Source: Arthrobacter_H sp030452125
GTDB lineage: Bacteria > Actinomycetota > Actinomycetes > Actinomycetales > Micrococcaceae
DNA: 64,000 bases
Direction: 5' to 3' (one strand)
NCBI GenBank assembly: GCA_052379645.1
Contig: JBQSYU010000012.1
In this document: positions 24,541 to 30,925 of the stretch, one piece after another
Layout of the letters: each line of letters opens with the position of its first letter
How positions within the stretch are numbered: position 1 is the first letter of the stretch
Position numbers and translations under genes: made by a program
Notes under the pieces: generated by a model
What the model was told of the DNA's origin: nothing
Databases searched by the model: none
What the model saw: the letters and a program-made list of their open reading frames with translations, nothing else

Positions 24541-25020
24541 CTACGATTCGCTCGGTCCAGCGCTTCTGATCGATGAAGCCACAACGTCTGTAAGTGGCTC
24601 ACCGATCGCGGCTTTGTAGTTGAAGCCAACGAGCTGCAGTACCGTTAGCAGCTCGGGCGAAAGTAGCGTCTTGACGGCCTCGAGCATTTTTTTCGTCTCG
24701 TCCTCGTCGTCGCCTTCAGAACCTTCGTCGAGGGTGAAGAACAACTCTTCGGCTTTTGGAATCACTTGTTCCGTGATGTAAGAGATTTCCTCTTCAGTGA
24801 TTCGCTGAGAAGTCAGCTCCTCTTTGAAGCTTTGGGCAATCGCTACGAGTTGCGAACGTTCGTCTAGTAGCTCGTTGATGATCTCTGACAATTCGTTGAA
24901 CTGTGCGTCTCTGTCTTTATTTGCTTTGACTGTTTGGATACGGGTCGTGATTCTTGCGGCCGTGCCTTTGGCGACGAGTGATCCTAGCTGAGTGATCAAA
25001 GACGTGAGAATAGGTTCCAT
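24541..25020 (-). CDS. Lower-GC cargo gene, coiled-coil protein of unknown function
   Basis: 159 residues from ATG 25020 (a TTG at 25032 would add four). An N-terminal amphipathic or weakly hydrophobic helix (MEPILTSLITQLGSLVAKG) is followed by a long charged helical region rich in Glu, Lys and Gln (about 25-110), an acidic patch (EGSEGDDEDE) and a more hydrophobic C-terminal helix (PELLTVLQLVGFNYKAAIG). GC content is visibly close to half, unlike the neighbours, so it was probably acquired separately. It is oriented against the replication and capsid genes. I do not recognise the family. Location fits a satellite cargo gene such as an anti-phage effector, but no catalytic motif is present. 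Confidence 0.6.
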   Translation of the reverse strand: MEPILTSLITQLGSLVAKGTAARITTRIQTVKANKDRDAQFNELSEIINELLDERSQLVAIAQSFKEELTSQRITEEEISYITEQVIPKAEELFFTLDEGSEGDDEDETKKMLEAVKTLLSPELLTVLQLVGFNYKAAIGEPLTDVVASSIRSAGPSES

Positions 25021-25088
25021 GAAATTGTCCAATGCGGGATAGGTGAAGGGTGGATTTCAAACTCTACGCACCACTCCCGTGTCTTCGC

Positions 25089-25598
25089 TCACTGGACGCG
25101 GTCGCCGGGGTGAACGGTGCGGAACTTGTGGTGGTCCTCGGTGGAAACGGTGACCGTGGCGAGCCGGTGGTCGTCCGATTTGGCGCGGGCGGTGATTTCA
25201 GTGGCGAGCCAACGCATACGCGCGCGGTGCCAGTCGTTACCCTTCAGCTCAACTAGGAGCGTTCCGGGGTTGGTTTCGTACCAGCCGTCGATTTTCTGGT
25301 GGGGGGTTCCGTCTGAGAACTGGGACTCGTCCGTGCGTTCGTAGGATTCCAAAAACTGGTCGCGGATATCCATTGCCCAAGTATTCGATTCCTTGGCTTC
25401 GAGGTTGAGCCCCGAGTTTTGTTCGATGGCTGACAAAGCCTCGCTCGGGCTGCTGGCGGCTGGTGAGCTGCTGGCCGGGGCGCTGGTGGAGCTGCTGGCG
25501 CTGCTGCTGGTGGCCGGCGCGGCCGTCTCGGTGGGGCTGGCGCTGCATCCTGCGAGCGCGGCGACGATGGGAAGGGCGACGAGTGCTGTGCGGTTCAC
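25089..25598 (-). CDS. Putative lipoprotein A of a paralogous pair
   Basis: 169 residues. Signal peptide with n-region NRT, hydrophobic core ALVALPIVAAL and lipobox LAGC, predicting lipidation at the Cys near residue 18. A Ser/Ala/Thr/Pro-rich linker of about 40 residues then leads to a folded domain of about 110 residues (AIEQNSGLNLEAKES to the C-terminus). GTG 25598 is the start because GAAAGG precedes it and the signal begins there. The leader and signal region closely match those of the next gene upstream. Exported to the outer face of the membrane; function unknown. Confidence 0.65.
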   Translation of the reverse strand: MNRTALVALPIVAALAGCSASPTETAAPATSSSASSSTSAPASSSPAASSPSEALSAIEQNSGLNLEAKESNTWAMDIRDQFLESYERTDESQFSDGTPHQKIDGWYETNPGTLLVELKGNDWHRARMRWLATEITARAKSDDHRLATVTVSTEDHHKFRTVHPGDRVQ

Positions 25599-25654
25599 GG
25601 TGTTGCCTTTCGTGCGGGTGAATCTGTGTGTGTGGGCTGACTTGCAGCCGGCGA

Positions 25655-26110
25655 TCACTTGGGCCGGACAATGGAGAAAGCTGAAGAGGACCACCGGCCC
25701 TTCCGGTCGGTCGCGGTGATTTTGAGGACTTCGGGAAAGTCGGCTCCGATACTGTCCAGCATTTTGTCAGCGATTCCGTATAAGTCCGCCTCGGGATTGG
25801 CGCTTATGCCGATATGGTCGTCCACGGTTAGCAGGATGGTCCCGCGTTCGATGCTCTCCACTTCCTGAATCATGTTGCACGGAGTGTCAAGTCCTTCGAT
25901 GCTGCCCACGCCTTGGTTGCTGAGCCAACGATTCAACGCGGCCTCGGCTACGGCCTGGTCCATGCCGGGCTCGTCTGGTGGGGTATAGGTGGCCTGTGCC
26001 CCGACTGGTTCCGGCGTGGCCGTCTCTGTGGAGGGCGCGGGGCTGGTGCTGCATCCGGTGAGCGTGAGCGCGGCGATAATGGGCAGGGCGGCGAGTGCTG
26101 TGCGGTTCAT
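25655..26110 (-). CDS. Putative lipoprotein B of a paralogous pair
   Basis: 151 residues. Signal peptide NRTALAALPIIAALTLTGC with a lipobox ending at the Cys near residue 20, a short Pro/Thr-rich linker and a domain of about 110 residues that shares general layout with lipoprotein A (an AVAEAALNRW helix, an internal Cys, strands near the end). ATG 26110 has GAAAGG upstream, and the 5' leader CGCACGAAAGGC is shared with lipoprotein A. The first gene of a likely minus-strand pair. Superinfection exclusion or surface blocking by the element is a possible role, from context only. Confidence 0.65.
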   Translation of the reverse strand: MNRTALAALPIIAALTLTGCSTSPAPSTETATPEPVGAQATYTPPDEPGMDQAVAEAALNRWLSNQGVGSIEGLDTPCNMIQEVESIERGTILLTVDDHIGISANPEADLYGIADKMLDSIGADFPEVLKITATDRKGRWSSSAFSIVRPK

Positions 26111-26551
26111 GGTTTGGCCTTTCGTGCGAGTGAAACGGTATCCAGTGTAGGGGCAGACCCTGAGCTGACTGGGGGAGTAGCGGAGTGGGGGTGGGGCCTG
26201 AGGCCCTAACTGAACCCCTGCGGGGTGCTGGCTTTGCAAGGTCCCCCACACCACAACAAGCACCCCGAACCCCGGCAACCATCATTCGGAGTAGCACCTC
26301 TGGCCCGCCCTCTAAAAGAGGACGAGCTGGGGTGGACCTGATCGCGTGGCCTTTGCGACCAGTGCCCCGGCGGTACGGGGCCAAACGTTGCTATATCTAA
26401 ACCGCGCCGCCTCTGGTTATGCGCTAGGGCGGCAGGAACGCGCTGGGAGATACCCAGAGCCGGTCACGGGGGCGGCTGTCCAAGGAGGGGAAGTCCCCGC
26501 CACCGTGACCGGGTCAAGGCATCCCACACGAGGGTGGGGTGCCGTTGCCGG
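26111..26551. other. Noncoding region with strong hairpins
   Basis: About 440 bp between two minus-strand gene groups. It holds hairpins CTGGG/CCCAG at 26443-26457 and a 10-bp stem CCGGTCACGG/CCGTGACCGG (26460-26469, 26503-26512) with an inner GC helix. It should include the promoter of the lipoprotein genes. No open reading frame looks real. Confidence 0.45.
26460..26512. repeat. Long stem-loop in the element's right noncoding region
   Basis: 10-bp perfect outer arms and an inner GC-rich helix; 40 bp downstream (minus direction) of the 31-residue ORF, so it may be its terminator. It might also belong to a small structured RNA. Confidence 0.45.
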
Positions 26552-26647
26552 CTACATTTGCCCGGTGATGAGGCTCGGGGCCGCTGCTGCGGTGAACAGT
26601 GCGAGCGTGACGAGGGTGGGCAGGACGGCGTCGACTGTGCGCTTCAC
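26552..26647 (-). CDS. Candidate 31-residue membrane peptide
   Basis: A GTG at 26647 overlaps the stop of the upstream gene (GTGA) and opens a 31-codon frame: a basic start (KRT), then a hydrophobic helix of about 20 residues ending in a polar tail. The start resembles the signal sequences of the two element lipoproteins but has no lipobox Cys. It could be a small toxin/holin-like peptide or a leader; the coupling to the gene before it is the main support. Confidence 0.4.
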   Translation of the reverse strand: MKRTVDAVLPTLVTLALFTAAAAPSLITGQM

Positions 26648-26859
26648 TTGGTGGCCGCCTTGACTTGTGCGAGCAGGGACGCGAGGGCGTCGAGGTGGGT
26701 CACGTCGAGGACGAGCGGGTCGCCGCCTCGGTAGTTGAGTGTGACGAGCTGGCCGCCTGGGTGGATTGAGGCGTGGAGGGTGTCGGCCGGGCCGGTGGTT
26801 GGCTGGTCGAGGTGCTGCCAGCCTGTTGCGGCCGGCGCGGTGTTGGTATGGTTAGGCAT
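26644..26859 (-). CDS. Small element protein, unknown
   Basis: 71 residues, soluble, with a Thr/Pro-rich N-terminus and a compact-looking second half (LVTLNYRGGDPLVLDVTHLDALASLLAQVKAATK: strands then a helix). AAGGAG lies 10 bp upstream of the ATG, a strong ribosome-binding site. It is the gene nearest attR, a usual place for an excisionase or directionality factor, but it shows no helix-turn-helix motif. Confidence 0.55.
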   Translation of the reverse strand: MPNHTNTAPAATGWQHLDQPTTGPADTLHASIHPGGQLVTLNYRGGDPLVLDVTHLDALASLLAQVKAATK

Positions 26860-26889
26860 TGCAGGCGCTCCTTATAAGCGGTTGCCATT

Positions 26890-26923
26890 CCCCGGACGGT
26901 TCCAGCCGTGCCGGGGCTTTTCT
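26890..26923 (+). terminator. Plus-strand terminator just inside attR
   Basis: Stem 26890-26895/26911-26916 continued by 26896-26899/26906-26909 with one bulge, followed by CTTTTCTT. In the integrated state it would block plus-strand transcription from the element into flp; in the circle it would insulate the integrase. Confidence 0.65.
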
Positions 26924-26929
26924 TATGTC

Positions 26930-26985
26930 TAAACACTCTTACCCAAATGGAGACCCCCGTTGTCTTCGGCATGCTCCCGCTCACC
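26930..26985. other. attR, right junction of the integrated element
   Basis: ACACTCTTACCCA (26933-26945) mirrors the arm at attL. The core GACCCCCGT (26952-26960) aligns with attL in tadC codon phase. From 26957 onward the sequence is the displaced tadC 3' end. Confidence 0.75.
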
Positions 26986-27036
26986 ATCGTCTTCGCCGTC
27001 TATCCGGGTCTCTCGCTGATCGACATGAACCTCTGA
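26957..27036 (+). pseudogene. tadC: tadC, displaced 3' end
   Basis: In the tadC frame this reads VVFGMLPLTIVFAVYPGL and seven more residues before a TGA at 27034-27036: the conserved hydrophobic C-terminal segment of TadC proteins (the usual form is MMIPVVFLILPVTVLFALFPG). It has no start codon of its own. Joined after residue 288 of the 5' part it restores TadC at 313 residues. This is the direct evidence that the element inserted within an intact gene. Confidence 0.88.
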
Positions 27037-27093
27037 ATGCCGAATGGGGTCTTATCCGCGGCATCCAGCCATCTAGCAGGAAGGCACAACACA

Positions 27094-27330
27094 ATGAAGT
27101 ACGCATGGAGCCAAGCCAGGGCACTCGGATTGACGGCGACGTTGATCTGCATGGCCAGGGTCCAAGGCCTCGGCTCGCGGTTTCGCGATGACGAACGGGG
27201 AGATGTACCTGGGTGGGTCATGATCACGCTGATGTCTGCGGTGCTGGTGGCGGCGCTGCTCGCCGTCGCGGGCCCGCGATTGAGCGATCTGTTCAACCAG
27301 GCCATCAACCGGGTATCCGGTCTCGGCTAG
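27094..27330 (+). CDS. flp: Flp-type pilin
   Basis: 78 residues. A charged N-terminal part ends in RFRDDERGDVPGW, followed by one hydrophobic helix (VMITLMSAVLVAALLAVAG) and a short amphipathic tail (FNQAINRVSG). The DERGDVPGWV segment before the helix is typical of actinobacterial Flp/DUF4244-type pilins. ATG 27094 follows AGGAAGG by about 10 bp. It lies 57 bp after the end of tadC, so in an element-free chromosome it is part of the tad operon. Confidence 0.75.
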   Translation: MKYAWSQARALGLTATLICMARVQGLGSRFRDDERGDVPGWVMITLMSAVLVAALLAVAGPRLSDLFNQAINRVSGLG

Positions 27331-27355
27331 GAGGAGCCAGGACGAGATAGCCTCG

Positions 27356-27781
27356 ATGAAGACTCTGCAGCATGCCGACAGGTGTCGCACGAAGCACGGC
27401 GCGGAAGCCGGTCCGGAGAACGGTTCCGCCGTCGCGGAATTCGTCATGGTATCTGCCCTGTTGACGATGCTGTTCGTCTCCGTTCTGCAACTGGCACTTG
27501 TCCTGCACGTACGCAACACGTTGATGGACGCCGCCGCGTCGGGAGCGCGGTTCGGCACACTGGCTGATCGTTCACCGGCTGAGGGGGCGCAGCGTACGAG
27601 GGAACTCATCGATGGTTCGCTGGGGCCGGGACTGAACAAGGACGTCGAATTCACAGCCACGACCATCGGCGGTCAGCCTGGGCTCAAGATAACAGTCAGC
27701 ACTCCCTTACCACTGCTGGGGTACTTTGCGGTGGGTGGGCATCTGCATGTCAGCGGGGAAGCGGCGCGATATGGCGGATAG
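27356..27781 (+). CDS. TadE-family minor pilin/pilus assembly protein
   Basis: 141 residues. A hydrophilic start of about 23 residues leads into NGSAVAEFVMVSALLTMLF, the pilin-like segment with conserved Glu that marks TadE proteins, with one transmembrane helix, then a periplasmic-type domain with LHVRNTLMDAAASGARFG, which is conserved in this family. The next gene's ATG overlaps its stop. It should be processed by a prepilin peptidase, none of which is encoded nearby. Confidence 0.78.
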   Translation: MKTLQHADRCRTKHGAEAGPENGSAVAEFVMVSALLTMLFVSVLQLALVLHVRNTLMDAAASGARFGTLADRSPAEGAQRTRELIDGSLGPGLNKDVEFTATTIGGQPGLKITVSTPLPLLGYFAVGGHLHVSGEAARYGG

Positions 27782-28229
27782 GGAGCTCATGAAACGAATC
27801 CGCCAGACGTGGGCCGATGGGCATTCATCGGAACGTGGATCCTCCATGGTTGAATTCATCTTCCTCGGGGTCCTCCTGCTGGTTCCGGTCACCTACCTCA
27901 TCATCAGCGCTTCGCAGTTGCAGGCTGCCTCCTTCGCTGCAGTCGGTGCTGCAGACCATGCTGCAAGGACGTTCGCGACTGCCGATACCGAGACGGAAGG
28001 GGCGGCCCGGGCCAGGAACGCGGTTGAGGTGGCGTTGGGAAATCTTGCCGTGGACTCCCAGGCGGCAACGATGGAATACCGGTGTTCGCCGTCCTGCCTT
28101 GAGCCGGGGTCGACGGTGACGGTGGATGTCTCCATTCGTGTGGGACTGCCGTGCCTGCCACCAGGAGTGGACCTTGATTTCGGGCGGTCTTCCTCGTCGG
28201 CAACCGTCCGCGTTGATCGGTATGGGTGA
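27771..28229 (+). CDS. TadE-like pilus assembly protein
   Basis: 152 residues from ATG 27771, overlapping the previous stop by 11 bp; ATG 27789 is an alternative with AGGGAG close upstream. It has the TadE signature ERGSSMVEFIFLGVLLLVPVTYL near residues 22-45 (conserved Glu after the Ser-Met-Val), then AAADHAARTFATAD-like helix and a C-terminal domain with two cysteines (CSPSC) that may form a disulfide. The following gene starts 8 bp before its stop. Confidence 0.75.
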   Translation: MADRELMKRIRQTWADGHSSERGSSMVEFIFLGVLLLVPVTYLIISASQLQAASFAAVGAADHAARTFATADTETEGAARARNAVEVALGNLAVDSQAATMEYRCSPSCLEPGSTVTVDVSIRVGLPCLPPGVDLDFGRSSSSATVRVDRYG

Positions 28230-28752
28230 GTCGAACATGTCCACCGGAAGACGATGGTTCACCGGACACCACCCCGGGTGCCGCAGAGTGCACGGGGCGT
28301 GGGGCCGCCACCGACCCCCCATGACCGAGGAAACCGGACAATCGATGATCCTGATCATCGGCTATGTACTGATAGTGCTCCTCGCCGTCAGCGCGACCCT
28401 GGCTGCAACCCTGGTCAACACGCAGGCCCGCAAACTCCTGAGCGTTGCCGATAGTGCCGTCACGGCTGCGGCCGACAGCTTCGAAGTGGAGGAAAATGGC
28501 GAAGACGGTGCCCTGGACTTGCGTCTGAGCGACGAAGGAGTGGCGGCGGCCGCCGCCAAGTACGTGGCCGACGTGGGTGCGGCGGAGAGGTTCGACGGAT
28601 TCGCCCTGGCGCGCGCCAGCTCCAGCGGAGACGACACCACGGCGGTCGTGCGCCTGAGCGCGGTGGTGCGCCCACCCATTATTGGTTGGTTCGTCCCCGA
28701 GGGGATTCCCATCAGCGTCGAGTCCAGTGCCCGAACCGGACTCACCAGATGA
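28222..28752 (+). CDS. TadE/TadG-like Flp pilus assembly protein
   Basis: 176 residues from ATG 28222, which overlaps the previous stop; ATG 28237 is an alternative. A polar and basic start of about 35 residues is followed by EETGQSMILIIGYVLIVLLAVSATL, one transmembrane helix preceded by the TadG/RcpC-type Glu-x-Gly-Gln-Ser turn, and then a domain with ADSAVTAAADSFEVE, typical of the actinobacterial pilus-assembly TadE/G-like helicase-secretion neighbourhood proteins. Last gene of the tad operon; prfB follows 17 bp later with its own promoter. Confidence 0.72.
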   Translation: MGESNMSTGRRWFTGHHPGCRRVHGAWGRHRPPMTEETGQSMILIIGYVLIVLLAVSATLAATLVNTQARKLLSVADSAVTAAADSFEVEENGEDGALDLRLSDEGVAAAAAKYVADVGAAERFDGFALARASSSGDDTTAVVRLSAVVRPPIIGWFVPEGIPISVESSARTGLTR

Positions 28753-28769
28753 CGTAGTCTTGGAAGATC

Positions 28770-29888
28770 ATGGCTTCTACTGACTTTCCCGCGGAAATCC
28801 GCGACCTGCGCAATACATTCGCCTCCATCGAAGCCGTCACCGACATCGAGCGGATCAAGACGGATATCTCCGAGCTATCCGAACAGGCTGGTGTCCCTGA
28901 CCTCTGGGACGATCCCGCTGCGGCGCAGGTCATCACCTCCAAGCTTTCCCACCGGCAATCCGAACTGGGCAAGATCGAGCGGCTTGAAGCCCGCATTGAT
29001 GACCTTGAGGTCCTGGTCGAGCTCGCGGCAGAGGAAAACGACGCTGACTCCCGGGCCGAAGCCGAGAAGGAGCTGAAGTCCCTGCGCAAGGCGCTCAGCC
29101 AGCTCGAAGTCGTCACCCTGCTTGCCGGGGAATACGACGAGCGGGCCGCGGTGGTCACCATCCGTGCCGGCGCCGGTGGTGTTGATGCCGCAGACTTCGC
29201 CGACATGCTCATGCGCATGTATCTGCGCTGGGCCGAACGCCACGGCTACACGACGACGGTCATGGACACCTCCTACGCCGAGGAAGCCGGCCTGAAGTCC
29301 GCGACGTTCGAGGTCAATGCCCCCTACGCCTTCGGGACGTTATCCGTCGAGGCAGGTACCCACCGGCTGGTGCGGATCAGTCCCTTCGACAACCAGGGAC
29401 GTCGCCAGACCTCCTTTGCTGCTGTTGAAGTCATCCCGCTCATCGAAAAGACCGACTCGGTAGAGATCCCCGACAACGAGCTCAAAATCGATGTGTTCCG
29501 CTCCTCCGGCCCCGGAGGCCAGTCGGTGAACACCACCGACTCCGCCGTGCGGATGACCCACATCCCCACCGGGATCGTCGTCTCGATGCAGAACGAGAAA
29601 TCCCAGATCCAGAACCGGGCCGCCGCCCTGCGCGTCATGCAGTCCCGGCTCCTCTTGGCGCGTCAGGAAGAAGAGAACGCGGCGAAGAAGGCGCTCGCCG
29701 GTGACGTCAAGGCCTCCTGGGGCGATCAGATGCGTTCGTACGTGCTCAACCCGTATCAGATGGTCAAGGACCTGCGGACCGAGCACGAGGTCGGCAATAC
29801 CGGTGCCGTCTTCGACGGGGAGATCGACGACTTCATCGACGCAGGAATCCGCTGGCGGGCCAACGCCCGGCATGAACACGCCGAATAA
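28770..29888 (+). CDS. prfB: Peptide chain release factor 2
   Basis: Cytoplasmic release factor that recognises UGA/UAA and triggers peptidyl-tRNA hydrolysis. The 372-residue protein has the coiled-coil domain 1, the SPF anticodon-like tripeptide (ISPFDNQGRRQTSF) that marks RF2 rather than RF1, and the catalytic GGQ in RSSGPGGQSVN. The frame is continuous, so there is no programmed +1 frameshift as in Escherichia coli. A TAGTCT -10-like hexamer at 28755-28760 lies just upstream, so the message has a very short leader. First gene of the conserved prfB-ftsEX-smpB-ssrA block. Confidence 0.93.
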   Translation: MASTDFPAEIRDLRNTFASIEAVTDIERIKTDISELSEQAGVPDLWDDPAAAQVITSKLSHRQSELGKIERLEARIDDLEVLVELAAEENDADSRAEAEKELKSLRKALSQLEVVTLLAGEYDERAAVVTIRAGAGGVDAADFADMLMRMYLRWAERHGYTTTVMDTSYAEEAGLKSATFEVNAPYAFGTLSVEAGTHRLVRISPFDNQGRRQTSFAAVEVIPLIEKTDSVEIPDNELKIDVFRSSGPGGQSVNTTDSAVRMTHIPTGIVVSMQNEKSQIQNRAAALRVMQSRLLLARQEEENAAKKALAGDVKASWGDQMRSYVLNPYQMVKDLRTEHEVGNTGAVFDGEIDDFIDAGIRWRANARHEHAE

Positions 29889-30042
29889 CACCCGTCACGA
29901 CGCCCCGCAGAGGCCGCCGTCCCCTGACAGTTCCACCGCTGCCGTGCAATGATCCGAGTGCAGCGATCAACGGCGTGCTGCTTGGCCGGCCGCCTTCGAT
30001 GATCGCTGGAACAGCGTGAAGTGCGAGAACGGGAGCAAAGCA

Positions 30043-30792
30043 ATGAGCGGATATCTGCAGGGACGCCAGGCAATCGTCACCGGGGGAGCCAGCGGCATCG
30101 GAGCCGCATGTGCCCGGGCCTTTGCCGAGCGTGGTGCAACGGTCACGGTCGCGGACCTCAACGGGGAAGCTGCCGAGCAGGTCGCCTCCGAGATCGGCGG
30201 CAAGGCATGGCAGATCGACCTGGGGGACACCTCGGCGCTGGAGGACCTCAGCCTGGAAGCGGACATCCTGGTGAACAATGCAGGGATCCAGCGCATCAAC
30301 CCCGTGCACGAATTCGTTCCCGACGACTGGCGGCTGATCCACCGGCTCATGCTCGAAGCGCCCTTCCTGCTCATCCGTGCGGTGCTTCCGGGCATGTATG
30401 AACGTGGGTTCGGGCGGATCATCAACCTCTCGAGCATCCATGGGCTGCGCGCCTCCGCCTATAAGAGTGCCTATGTCGCCGCGAAGCATGGCCTAGAAGG
30501 CCTGTCCAAGGTCACCGCATTGGAAGGGGGAGAGTACGGGGTGACCAGCAACTGCATCGAACCCGCCTACGTGAGAACACCCCTCGTCGAGGACCAGATC
30601 GCCGATCAGGCCAAGATCCACGGCATCGGCGAGGACGAAGTCATCTCCTCGATCATGCTCACCGAATCGGCCGTCAAACGGCTCGTCGAGCCCGAGGAAG
30701 TCGGATCCTTGGCGGCATGGCTGGCCTCTCCGGACGCCGGCATGGTCACCGGGGCTTCCTACACCGTCGACGGCGGATGGAGCGCCCGATGA
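30043..30792 (+). CDS. 3-hydroxybutyrate dehydrogenase (SDR family)
   Basis: NAD-dependent oxidation of 3-hydroxybutyrate to acetoacetate. The 249-residue protein is a classical short-chain dehydrogenase with TGGASGIG at 13-20, NNAG near 78, a Ser at 130/131 and the catalytic Tyr144-x3-Lys148. The substrate call rests on the close resemblance to bacterial 3-hydroxybutyrate dehydrogenases (the YVAAKHGLEGL and SNCIEPAYVRTPLVE stretches) and on the CoA-transferase genes that follow and would activate acetoacetate. ATG 30043 has GGGAG upstream. Confidence 0.82.
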   Translation: MSGYLQGRQAIVTGGASGIGAACARAFAERGATVTVADLNGEAAEQVASEIGGKAWQIDLGDTSALEDLSLEADILVNNAGIQRINPVHEFVPDDWRLIHRLMLEAPFLLIRAVLPGMYERGFGRIINLSSIHGLRASAYKSAYVAAKHGLEGLSKVTALEGGEYGVTSNCIEPAYVRTPLVEDQIADQAKIHGIGEDEVISSIMLTESAVKRLVEPEEVGSLAAWLASPDAGMVTGASYTVDGGWSAR

Positions 30793-30925
30793 TGTAGGTG
30801 CCCCGGGAAGGGCGGACCAATGCGGTCGGGCCCCACCGAAAGCGATAGGTTGGAACGTAATAACGGTCACAACGCCCGACGGCGGGACCGCGGCAATATT
30901 TCATCGTGCGAGGGAGGTCTTTGAA

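Larger units (their letters stand above)
18521..26956. mobile_element. Phage-derived integrative element (satellite-like) inserted in tadC
   Basis: About 8.4 kb bounded by attL and attR inside tadC. The plus strand carries a large serine integrase, a chain of small coupled genes, a replication-organiser-like gene and an HK97-type major capsid gene. The minus strand from the right end carries two tiny proteins, two paralogous lipoproteins and one lower-GC cargo gene. No portal, terminase, protease, tail, lysis or conjugation gene can be recognised, so it cannot form a complete phage alone. The best reading is a capsid-encoding phage satellite or a minimal prophage remnant. Intact reading frames, overlapping starts and matching att arms argue that it is not simply decaying. 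Confidence 0.75.

Noticed and set aside
28770..29888. Programmed frameshift in prfB
   Set aside because: The reading frame is continuous from start to stop with no internal UGA.
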